Below are positions 32,216-44,400 of a DNA stretch of 64,000 bases, piece after piece (within the stretch, counting starts at the first letter, position 1; each line of letters opens with the position of its first letter). The notes beneath the pieces were generated by a model, which made no database searches, was not told where the DNA came from, and saw nothing but the letters and a program-made list of their open reading frames with translations. The translations under genes and the position numbers were made by a program. Origin of the DNA: Lycorma delicatula. Lineage: Eukaryota; Arthropoda; Insecta; Hemiptera; Fulgoridae. The stretch is taken from assembly GCF_047948215.1 (NCBI RefSeq), contig NC_134465.1, positions 20,232,022 through 20,296,021 on the forward strand, read 5' to 3'.

Positions 32216-32288
32216 TATCCTAGTAAAGGCAGTTAGTTATCTTTATTCGAATTTGAATACTAGATCTTGGATACCGATGTTCTCTAGT
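32216..32288 (+). repeat. tRNA-derived SINE, family 1, fragment
   Basis: It contains TATCCTAGTAAAGGCAGTTA and ATTTGAATACTAGATCTTGG and is cut at 32,288 by the poly-T (poly-A of the LINE) end of the next element. The LINE apparently inserted into a SINE copy. Confidence 0.7.
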
Positions 32289-34350
32289 GACTTTTTTTTC
32301 TTTTTTTTTCTTCCCTACATCCCTGCCGGACATCCAGTTAAGTATACTCGACCCAGGGACGTGTCTTTAAAACTCTAAGGCGGTCTCCCCACCCACCGGT
32401 TTTACACCGGCACGGCAGGTCGACCACCCCGGTACAGGATCTTTTATTTTTATTTTATTGCCTGCCTCTAATCCCTGCCAGGGGAAATGTAGCCCGGCTA
32501 TGCCGTTCCACCCCCCCCCCCCCGACAGGAACCGGGTCTCGGTCTTTATGCCTTCTGCCTCAAACCGGCAGAGCCAGCACCAAGGGCACTAGACCCCCAG
32601 AAGCTAACCCCACCGGCCGGGTCTGGGTCTTTTTGTTTTACTCATCACGGAAGACTCCCCAGGAGTCCCCGCCGCCTCATTGAAACCCGCATACCGAAGG
32701 CATACGAGCCCCTCGGCGACGAGGTTATCCGTCCTTCCCTATCAACGATATGTTATCAACCCCTTGTTCTCGATTCCTCTTCCTTAATCCTTAAGATCTC
32801 ACCGGCAAACCTTGAAAATTGTTCCCGGTTTTCTTTGGCCAAAAGCAATCACTCAACAAGATTTTCCGCTAGCAGGTTGTGAACTGTCATAAAGTAACAG
32901 TTTGGTTCCCATTTTTGACATTGAAACAACGTGTGTACCGCGTCATCAACTGCATCGCAGTATTGACATTGTGGAGCCTCCCTTTTGCCTATTCCCTTCA
33001 AATAGTAGCCGAAGCAGCCATGCCCCGACATAAGCTGTGTCATATAGAAATTCATTTCCCCGTGTTATCGATCTAACCATGCATCTAAATTATGAATTAA
33101 TCTCTTAGTCCAGGCAGCTACAGGTGACTCAGCCCATATATCCTTCCAGAGGCACCTGGTCAGAGCTTCTGCATCGGCCCTATTTCGTCCCTCAGCTCCA
33201 ATTTTCTTCCATGTACTTGAAGATCAATCGGTAGGGTTGACGCCAGAACACACATTGCGTCGTACGACACCGTGCGATAGCCGGCCACAACTCCCAGCAA
33301 CGCCACCCGGTGCACACTACGCATTCTTATTTTATTTCGTTGCACATTAATAGCCTCCGCCCAAACCGGTGCAGCGTAGAGCACAGATGACATCATAACA
33401 GATGTGATAAGTCTTCTTTTGGAGGACCCCGGTACTGAATGATTATCAAACAGCCTCCTTATAGCCTTAATAGCGGGCGCCACACGCTGACATACCATCT
33501 CAATGTGCCCTTTAAATTTAAGATTTTTGTCGAGTACTACGCCCAAATACTTTGTGCTGTTAACTTCTATTATACCCTCTCCACGGATCATGGCTTCACA
33601 CCTCGAAGCCTTCTTCTACTCGTGAAGAGGATACATTGACTTTTAGCCTGTGACACTTCCATCTCATCTTCTCTCAGCCACTGATCAATCAAACGTAGAG
33701 ATATATTGGCCTTATCCTCGACAGTATCTATTTCTTTGTCTTCGACTAAAATGGCAATGTCGTCTGCGTAAGCCACAATTGTGACACCTTCAGGATAGTT
33801 CAGTCCAAAAACCCCGTTGTAGAATATATTCCACAACAGGGGCCCCAAAACCGATCCCTGTGGGACACCACCGAATATCTGGAACCTCCCCGTTCCCTAC
33901 AATCAGTTGACTTCCGTCCATCTGTCACTTAAGTAGTAGTGCACCTGGTTTACTAGTTGGTCACTGATGTTCATTGTTCGCACTGCATCCAAAATTGCAG
34001 TCCACGGTACAGAGCCGAATGCATTCTTAATGTCCAGCTGGATCATCACAGGTATTCTTCGCGTCCTCCAAGTACCCTGTCGCACAGCAGTCGCCCAGTT
34101 AACCACCCTGTTGATGCATCAATTGTGGAACGGCCCTTTCTGAAGCCAAACTGCCCTTCATGTAGACTTCCACTGTTATTGAGTTCCTCCAGGAGTCTAT
34201 TAGCCACAAGTCTCTCCGCTACCTTGCCAATATTGTTGATGAGGCTTATGGGGCGGTATTCATTTATGCCAGAGCCAGTTCCCGGCTTAGGTAGAAAAAC
34301 TATCCTGGACTCCTTCCAGCACCGGGGGGAAAGTGCGGTGTTGCAGATAT
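32288..34350 (-). mobile_element. R1-like LINE, 5'-truncated
   Basis: Minus-strand order: RT fingers/palm (IPVMIQLDIKNAFGSVPWTA near 34,040), the catalytic box (VTIVAYADDIAILVEDKE near 33,760), the connection domain (NSTKYLGVVLDKNLKFKGH near 33,540), thumb and C-terminal domain (near 33,200-33,400), and a terminal zinc-knuckle-type segment (GHGCFGYYL, then CQYCDAVDDAVHTLFQCQKW near 32,940). This layout matches R1-clade LINEs. The element is cut at its 5' side near 34,350, ends in a T-rich tract (poly-A on its own strand) at 32,288-32,315, and carries several frame breaks (33,588, 33,903, 33,160). It is inactive. Confidence 0.85.
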
Positions 34351-36025
34351 TATGATACTGATATTATGAGTTATGGTCATAATATCAGTTATAAATAAAG
34401 TGTAGAAAGGTCATATTTCTAAATCGGTTTGGCCATTGATCTGCTACAGTGAAACAAACATATGGTACTTACATACATACGTACACCCTAGATACATTAC
34501 ACTCCTTTTTAGGGAGTCGAATAAAAAACGTCGTTGCCATATAATCTTCAGTTTAATGATAACAATGTTAATAATATTAAATTAAAAACATTAATACCAT
34601 TATGAATGTTTGATTTAACCAGCATTAAATCGAAGATAAATGTAGCTCAAAGGGCTGAATGGGAAAGAAGAAGATAAGGTATAGTCTAATAATATTAACG
34701 GCAAGAAGTAATTTACTGAGAGAAAACCGATTTAAATATTGATAATTCAGCATTTAAAGGATTGTAAAGTTCAACGTTAGTTGTTGGAATCGAATGAATT
34801 TATCTCTTATAATAAATAAATCGTTATTAAAATTGTAATGGAATTGTTGAAATAGTAACTAGATGTAAGCGACTTAAATCGGTTTTCCATTATCCTTAAT
34901 GACATAAACTCTACGTTTTCCTATTACCTTTCTAGCTAAACCTTTATATGTGTATAATATAAAAATGTTTTCATATCTAGCTAAGGTAAAATGATGATGT
35001 ATAAGGAAAACGGGTTGATAGAAAAAAAATAAAAACTATACAAAGATCGGTAAGGAAAAGAGGAAAGCGATACTGATAAGGGAGTGCTTCAAAATTAATT
35101 CAAAAAGAAGGTGCCATATCTAAACAAATTTGTTTTTCACAAAGGATAATAAAGAACAATACAATAAAAAGTCCAAGTTTCTTTAAAATAAACCCTTGCT
35201 CTGTATTGTGACATATGTAGTTATTTGAATAAGCAATTTCAGAAATTACTGTTTTGGGACATCCAAGTAATACGAATTGTAAATACTCGTATCACTGTGG
35301 CTGGCTGTAATGTTTTAATGACTCTACATACGATAACAGCTTTAAAATTGCCATTACAAAAACAACGGTTAATTAGAGCTAATTTTTTCACAATGTTTGC
35401 CGGTGATATAATCTACTGATTTACAATAAAATAATTTGAAATTATATTCGCAGTACAGTAAGAAAGTATGATAACATTATGGTGAATATTATCAACCGAA
35501 ACAAGGAAATCTTTATCATTTATCTTCAGTTTTAATATCTTTTTTAAATTTATTAATTGAAGATATATATATTTGGGTATTTATTTACATACATTTTATA
35601 TATACTTTTCCTGTAGTATACTTATAAGAATTGTTTAAAAAATAGGAAATGGTTCATCTAGATTAAAGTTTTATATAAAATTTTTGTAAACTTTTTTTGA
35701 GCTTAATCTTGTTCTTCCAGTTCATTTTTTTATTATTATTTATCATTTTATTATTTGTATTAAATTATTTTTGGATTTTGGTTGAAATTTACAGTCTTTT
35801 CTTTGACAAAAAAGATTAATTCAATATTTTTTCTTATCGTTCAGATGCATTGTATAATTTTTATTTTTTATTTTTAGTTCAATTTTTCGAAATAATTATA
35901 TCTTATCATCATCTGAATAGAATAATACTTTTAAAAAAACGTCTTGAGGCTTGAGTTGCCCTTTTTACTGAAAATCTCCAAATAATTGTATATATAAAAC
36001 ATATTTGTTTATATAGATATGTATT
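34351..36025. other. Intergenic, AT-rich, nothing recognised
   Basis: No gene or clear repeat could be assigned. Confidence 0.4.
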
Positions 36026-36675
36026 ACCCATTTGGGTAATTGTGAGGCTGAACGCCCTCAACCGTAATCTTTTTCAAATTGTAGTATGTTATATAATTAA
36101 TAAAAATACAAGTTTCAAAAGTCGGAAGAGTGAAATTACCTCATTATTCTTCATCAGAATCTGTAATGGCATCGGCGTTGTTAACCCCTACTGAAATCCA
36201 GTTGTTTGCGTATATAAAAATAAACTCACCTGTACGTATAACTTAATAAGTTTTATTTTTAAGATTAAACAGATAATGTTAGCGAGCGAAGCGAGCGTAG
36301 GTTATGTTTGATTAGATTATATTGATTCCGTGTAATGACATTTCGCGCACTATATCAATATAACCTAACCAAACATAAACTACGCTCGCTAATTTCGTCT
36401 AATTAACGATAAATATACAAATATTTATCGTCAATATACAAATATATATATATATATATATGTGCTAGTAGTATGCATTGTATACTGACTATATGGTGAA
36501 ATTGCCCAAAACAGCTGATTATAACGTTACAGCCATCACAGATTCTGAGGAAGAATACTAAGGTAATTTCAGTCTTCCGACTTTTGAAATTTGTATTTTT
36601 ATTAATTAACATATTTTTCAACATACTTCAATTTTAAAAGGATTAAGTTTGAGGACGTTCAGACTCACAATTGCC
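36025..36675. repeat. Foldback element with inverted arms
   Basis: The left arm (GGGTAATTGTGAGGCTGAAC, then AATACAAGTTTCAAAAGTCG) and the right arm (CGACTTTTGAAATTTGTATT near 36,579, then GTTCAGACTCACAATTGCC at the end) are inverse copies over about 150-200 bp. In between, GCGAGCGAAGCGAGCGTAGG at 36,283 faces its own inverse near 36,380 (AACTACGCTCGCTAATTTCG), an inner hairpin. A related word recurs at 42.3-42.4 kb. Confidence 0.75.
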
Positions 36676-38200
36676 AACATTTGTTTATGTGTGCGTGCGC
36701 ACGGTCACATGTGTGTGCACACGATGTTCATAAAATATGGTAAGCTTAAGTAATTTACATTTTTGATCGTAGAACAACTTAAAACGATCAATTATTTGGG
36801 TATTTTTTTTTGTATGATCAATTATTTTTGTTATCATTTGGAACAACGATCGATTTTTTGGTATCCCCACATCCCATGGATCCAGGGGCCCTATAGAACT
36901 CAAATATTTTAAGTGGAAATGGTATGGATGTGAGAAATCATTTTAAAGGGCATTGAAAATGAAAAATTTTACATAAAAAATTTCAGACAGCGACAACTGT
37001 AACCACAATTATGGTTATTTCTACTGTTAGTTTCAAAAGTATTCTACATCAGCTACTAAATAACTGCTTACATGAAACAATAAATAAATCAAATTTAACA
37101 AATACTTTTACCTCTAAACGTTCTATTTTTTGGTAAGAAATGACTTGGAATGTATTGTAGTCCGGTTTTGAAATAACCTATGAATGTTATTAAATGATGT
37201 CATTTTGGTTCGAGTTGTAAAAGTCCAATCCATTTTAAGTCAAAATTGTTGTTTTTCACTCCCCTATAAATTTTATGTGACAATCCTACTTTTTCCATAA
37301 AAAAAAGGTTTGAATTTGATGGGTACCCCCTGGATATCTGGAGTGTGGTCATCTCATATCAAAAAAAAAAAAAAAAAAAAAAAACATTTTCAAAATAAGA
37401 CCACATTTATTAAATTTCATTTTTCTCTGATCAACTATTGAAAAATTTTCCTACTTTATGAACACTACACGTATATAATAATTATTATTTTAGAAATACT
37501 TAAAAGTTTTACTGTCCAAAAATACGAAATATATTTGTAGACTCAAAAATTTTTTTAAAAAAATAGAATAAAAATAACATTTAATATTATGAACAATTTT
37601 AAACGGGCGGGTACCTAGAGTAGATTTATTGTGCATCCAATGCTGCCTAGAGAATGTATGAGCGGGGCAATAAGCTGCACAGCGCACACACCATCATCCA
37701 GTAAAGTAGATTTACAACTACTAACTATTGTTATCCATTTAACATAGTAGGCACATATCGTGTCCACGCATATTAAGAAAAATTAATTAAGTACTCGGTA
37801 GAAATATTTAAATAATATTATCATTATTTCATCTAATATTTTTATCGAATTAAATGTACATTTAACGAAAATACAAATAATTTCACCGAATCATAAATAA
37901 AATGTTAATTGAATATTCGATACTTATCCTCTTTTTCGAAAAAGAAAAGTTAAATTACAAATTTTCTTATTTAAATTATATAACAATTACATCGATTTAC
38001 TTATAAATATTAATCAAAACTAAGCATTATTTTATTAATTAATATTGACAGTAACATTTACATTTTTAATTCAAATATGTAATTGAATAAGTTTTGATTA
38101 TAAATCAGTTTTATAAAACAGTTGTCTTAAATTTAGAGTATAATAAGTTGTTAATATAAAGCTTTATAACAAATAATAAAATAAACCTTTTTATTTTACA
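36676..38200. other. Upstream region of Gene 2
   Basis: AT-rich, with a poly-A run near 37,361-37,384. It presumably contains the Gene 2 promoter and a non-coding first exon, because the signal exon is preceded by a splice acceptor. No element can be pinned down. Confidence 0.35.
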
Positions 38201-38201
38201 G

Positions 38202-38262
38202 TTTAGTTACGATGAAAATCGTATGGAATGTAATAATATTAATTGTTTCTACATACTGGATG
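38202..38262 (+). CDS. Gene 2 exon 1: 5'UTR end and signal peptide
   Basis: The acceptor TTTTATTTTACAG ends at 38,201. The ATG is at 38,212, and 17 codons read MKIVWNVIILIVSTYWM, with a Lys after the Met followed by a strong hydrophobic core. The donor GTAAGT is at 38,263, phase 0. The length and layout match Gene 1 exon 1. The non-coding leader exon is upstream and was not identified. Confidence 0.8.
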
Positions 38263-38428
38263 GTAAGTTATAAAAAAAATATTTTTTCAGTTTATCTATT
38301 TTTTTTTATTAAGTGACATTTAAATATATTTGTTTACTGTTAACTAATGATGATTGAAATAGCTAAAATTAGTGACTGAACCTTAGATTATTTCTATAAT
38401 TACATCCTAAGGAATAACCATTATAAAT

Positions 38429-38497
<69 letters not shown>

Positions 38498-41400
38498 GTG
38501 TGTGGGTGGTGATAAAACTGATTTAATAAATTATTTGCAATACCACACCATTAACAAAAATAGTCAAAACCCTTTCTCGTAAACTCACAAACTTGAAAAA
38601 ATACATTTAAGTTAAAAATGGTTAATCAGAGTAATAACCACATCTCTTTGTGTATTATTATTATGGTGTCCGTGGTTGCTTATGCTGATGATGATTTGGC
38701 GTTGTTGGTAGCCGGAACGGCTGGCGTATTCAACAGTGCGACGGCTGAGCTCTTGCTTCAGGCCAGCGGCTTGGAGCTGGCGCCCAGGAAGACAAAATTG
38801 CTTGCAGAGGTGGGTCGCCGCAGAATCAGGGACATCACCGTTCTGGTTGATGGCTTCGGAGTGGTTATGTGAAACACATGTCGCTCTTGCGTGTCTGGTT
38901 TGAACGGAGCCGGCCTGTTCAACAAGCGTATTGCGGAGGTATCTAGCAAATAGAGAGGGCCGTTAACACTTTAGGCCGGTTAATAAGGCCAAGATGGTGG
39001 CAACGGGTGGCCCAATGGAGGTTACTTCTTTCGGCTGCGACATCAATACTTTTATATGCTGTCCCGGCATGGTTCGAAGTGTTGAACAGGAAGAGGAATA
39101 AATTATTAATACGGAATAGAGGAATAATTATTAATTATTTAATAATAAGAAATTATTATTAAATTATTATTACGGGCCAACCCGCCCGTAAGGCGGTTGG
39201 CCTCGCTCCAGCGGCGGGCAGAGTTGAAGATTGCGGTTGCTTATATAACTGTGTCTACAGCGGTAGCAGGGGTGGTAGCGGGTGTCCCGCCGATCCGCCT
39301 TCAGGCCCTGCCGTTAAAGAGAATATATGAGGGAATGCAGAAGGCTGACTCTGCATCCCTTCTCGTTCATGAGTGACAAGAGAGCTGGGATGCGTCATAT
39401 ACAGGTGCATGGACTCGGCGACTAATTCCTCGTCTAGAACCGTGGCTGGGGAAGAGGCATCAGGACGTCGGTTACTACGTCTCCCAGCTTCTCTTTGGCC
39501 ACGGAGGATTTGTGGCGTATCTTCACAGGTTTGGGAGGCGTGCGTTCCAAAATTGTATCTACTACGACCTCTTACATTTTACTGCTGCCTTAGATGGGAG
39601 GAGTTGAAGGAGAGGTCTCACTTGGGGTGGATCACACCGGATACTACAGTTGGCTATATATTGCGGGGCGTGGGCGAGTTCACTGTTTTAGGATGCTTTT
39701 TTTTAACAATTATTGTACTTTCCAATTAAATCTAACAGGTTAAAATCAAAACAGGAGGTATGTTTTTACCGAATTCACTTTTTACCTATAACAACACCTG
39801 TGAAATAAATATAATATATATATTTCAAGGTAATATATGTATATTTATTTATTTATATATTTTATAAATGTGAAATCATATTGTTGATAACAAGATGTAA
39901 TTTTTATACAAACAATATTTGTACTAATTAAACTAGAAAAGCTTTATCTATTGGCTATACAATAGATCAATTGAAAAGGAAGTTAAATTACCGATAATTA
40001 ATAACTGAAATATTATTTACAGAGAATATTTCATTGATGAAATAACAAGAAATTTCTATAAATGTATTAAAAAATATATAAAATAAAATATTATTTACTT
40101 ATATAAACGAATTGATGTTTTTTTTCCAGGAGACTGCTGGTTTTGTAACGCCAACAATAAAATCAAAATTTTCTGTAAAGGAAGACTCATCAGGGGTCAG
40201 TGTAATATAATAAAGTACATGGGATGGCTGAAATGTAATCGCTAATTACTCGCAAATGAAAAGAGAGCCAAGTGAAACAAATATAGCAAAAGAGTAAATT
40301 TTATTTTTCTATAAAAACTCGAAATTTTTTTTCTCACATAGATCATTTACAGCTACACGAAGGTATAACATATTCCGTCAATGAAGAATGTTGGCTGTCT
40401 TTCCTTGATCAACAATTTCATTGTGCTTCAGCTCATCAGTCGTGGTAAAATGAATACCCTTAATAAGTAAATTTAATTGCGGGAAGAAGTGAAAAATTCA
40501 GGGTGTCAAATTTCCTCAGTACGGAGGATGTGAAATAGGTTCAAATTTTCAACTTCGGCGGTTGAAAGCGATATGAGTGGCAAAGTATTGTAGTGTACCA
40601 GAATTATCAACTACGTGGATTGTCAAACTCAAAAGACATGTATTCTAAAGTTTTTTAACATCAAAATCTTTTCCACAGAATTTACAGTCGACCAAGCTTT
40701 CAGGTATTCAGTCCATGTACACATGTTTGGAATTTCAAACCACTTTCAAGAGAATATTTTTGCAGAGATTTGTCTTTTGTATTTTTTGTATTATGGTGAA
40801 CAAAAATGCTGGTTTTCCGTGCTTAGCCTTTTTTCTTCTGGGTCTTAATGATTCATCAAGCTTCGTTTCCCGTTATAACATTGAAAAGAATGGCATCTTC
40901 CCCATCACGATAACGTTTCAAAAATTTATAGCAATATTCCTTTCCTTTTCATTTTTTTTCTGTGAGTTTGCTTGGCAACATCCTTGAACAAACTTTATGC
41001 TAGTCGGGTTGGGCAATAATGTGCCCTGCTCGTTCTTCTGGGTGGTGGTATGTTGTTGTTTGTTGTAACGGCCATTTCGATTTCGAATCAATTCATCTAC
41101 CTTCTTTTGATGCTATTCATCAATCGTAGAAACCGGTCTATCATCCCAAGGTTCCTCCTCAATATTAACTTATTAGCTGCTTCTGATGCGTAAAATTTTA
41201 TTTCTCATCTGCTTACAGCTCTTTGCTCAAGTTTAATCGAAATAAACAGATTTTAGTCGACAATGAATGTCACTAACGTTCACCGTATTACATGTTAAAA
41301 ATTTACTAATTGTTTTAGACACGTTGACAGCAAGTGTTCGTGACTGAAAAAAAAACGAGAGATCGTGGGTCAATGAGTTTTATACTAGGAGAGTGGAACA

Positions 41401-44400
41401 ATAAGATTGCAGGCAGCACCTGTCGCTTTGTGAAATTTTGTTCTCTCGTCGGTGTACAATACATTTCAGCCAGCCTTCATACTTATTACAAATCAATTTT
41501 ATAAAATTAAATTAAACTGTTAAATATAATTTCGATCTCTGCGGTAGAGCGGTAGGATTATCGTTTTCATCTGGAGGTTTTGAGTTCGAGTTTTGGTCAG
41601 TAAGGTGTTTCTTTCACACATCTAATACAAAAATTTAGTTCATCAAATTGACAGCTGTTATAAAGTGCCAACCAGAATGAACAAAATTTATAGAAGTTAA
41701 TCGCTATAGAAGAAAATTTTCCTTCAAGATATCTCCCAAATTTATTCAATGTTTCAAAGCAAGAAATTGTATTTAAATGTTAATGTGTAACGCAGGTTTT
41801 ATAGTTTGATAACTGAAACCAAAATAATTCTAATTATTATAAACATAACAATCAGGATATATTATATTTTTTATAAAATTTTTACTTTACGTAATTCTAA
41901 ATAACGAATAAAACAACCATATATATACCACCGTAAAATACATATCGATATCTGGCGACATTCTCCGGTGAATGTCAACAATTACCAAACACGACGATGA
42001 ATGATCGAAATATTTACTTATTCGGATATTCACCGGTATATGTCGACATTCAGCACGCACTGATGGTGAAAGTTGAATAAAAATATTTTTACAAAAAGAT
42101 TGAAAAAAGGGCAAACCATCTTGACCATTTATTTGTGTCGTTATCGTTCATCCCAGTTCAGTTAACATATTCTGTATATCCTGGTTGCCTTTTTCAATTT
42201 ATAAAATGTTGAAAATTTGATTAACTTATTTTTAAAAATGGGATGAATTCGATTAATCGCCTTCTTTGTAGGAGAATAACATGTAGAATTTGTGTATTTA
42301 ACATTAATTAGACGAGGTTAGTGAGCAAAGCGAGCGTAGGTTATATTTGGCCTATATTTAATTAATTTTATTTTAAAATATAATTATAATTTAATTAGAC
42401 GAGTTAGCGAGCGAAGCGATAGTAGGCTATTTTTGGTTTAAATTTTTAACATCTTTTTTTAAGAGCGTTTCTCGTAATTTTTTCTCCTTAAAGATGGTAT
42501 TTAGTGATGTTTTTAAATTTCTACTGATCGTTTTGATCCCCACCAGAGCTTATAAGTTTGTCATCATATACCAGTGATCGTACGAACGTTTAATAATATA
42601 AGCAAATATTTCGGTCTTTCACTGACGTTTTGGTATTTGCCAACATTCTCTAATTTCGGTCTTTTACGGTAACATATACATCGTATAAGACATTAATATT
42701 TAAAACAATTAAACATACTGAACTCTAATTAAATTCATTAATTAGTAAAAAGTAATAACCATACAAGAATTTTTTTCTAACAAATTTAATATATAATCGC
42801 TATATGAATAAAATTCTTTCCCCACCGATGATAAGAGCGAAACTTTTACATTGAAATACGTAGTAACACACATTGGATATTTTTGTAGGTCATACGGTCA
42901 CCATCAAAGATAGTGTTATACAAGTCATAATGTTATACGGAGTTAGTGTTGTACTAGTTCCATGATTCTGAAGGTCATACAATATTCCTGGAATATTTAT
43001 ATTCCAGGCCATTTATCTCGAAAACTATGGGAACGAGCATAAAAATGACTTTGCACTATCGTATAACACTATCTCTGATGGTTATAACGGGGTCAAATTT
43101 AAGGTCAATATGAGATGTCCCGCTCCAATCAAAGTATCTTTTGTTTTTTGTCATTTTTTTGTATTGTGGTATTTTACGATAAAATCACCTGTGTTGATTA
43201 AAATGAAATACTCTGTATAAGTAAAATATTTGGAATGAATTACAATAAGCTTACTGTTAGATTCGAATTTGTTATTGTTGGTAGCCTTAATATGGTGAGG
43301 AAATAAGAAAAAGTCACATTCTTGTTAATTTTAATTATTACGTATCAATGCATATAAGAAATCAAGGATTAAGTATATTATGGATAATTTTAAAGATGCC
43401 TGCAGAAAACAGCTTCCTTAGATATAACAAACATTGTTAATTAATTCGGTATTTTACATTTTTAAACATTTTTTATTTAAAAAAAAAACGTTGAATTATT
43501 TATTATGTAAGCACTGGTTTTCAAAATAACCGTAATATTTAACAAATAATAATAAATTCAATTGAAAATTATTAATTTAAAAATTATTACAAAATGAATT
43601 TTTTTATTCGCTATAAAATTCTTTTCCGTTCAGAATATCACGTGAAAGAAAATAGAAATCGGTTGAACATTTTAAAGCCTTGTACTACTTCTTAGGAAGG
43701 AAGTCTCATTTCTCATTATTTAACAAATAATTATTGTATAAAATACTCCTGAAGCCGGTATGGACCTATGGTATCCAGCTTTGAGGAGTGACATGCAAAA
43801 GCAACGTTCAAATTATCCAGCGGTTTCAGAATAAATTATCAACAGAGGAACCATGGTTTGTAAGGAACAGGGGGTTGCCATACGTTCAAGAGGAAGTTTA
43901 ACTATTCAGTTTGAAATATAAATTACGGTTTAACAACTATGAAAACTATCTGCCAGTGAACTTATTAGATAATAGTGAAGATATTAGACGCTTGAAACGA
44001 CACCATACTTGACTTGGTTGTAGGGATAATGTATGATGTCTAGAATAGGAATTCTGCACTCAAGTATTGTTGTCCTTCTTTTCATCGTTCAATTTAATTT
44101 TCTTTTTTGTGAGATTTGGAAATCGACTGCTTTGATCATCTTTCCCTCTCAGAATGGAAATATGTATCGTATGAAAAATGAAATGCCTGATCGGGATTCG
44201 AACCCTGGACTTCTGGATGAAAGGCTGACACGTTACCACTCCGCCACGGATATGTTATTTCATATTGTTATATTTTTGTTATATTCTTTACAGTGTATTA
44301 CTTTTACTTTTTTCTCTGTTTATTGAATTTCATACAAGTAACGTATACGATTGCTAATATAGATTCTTTTTGAGGGATTTCATGGTACGAAACGTTCTCT

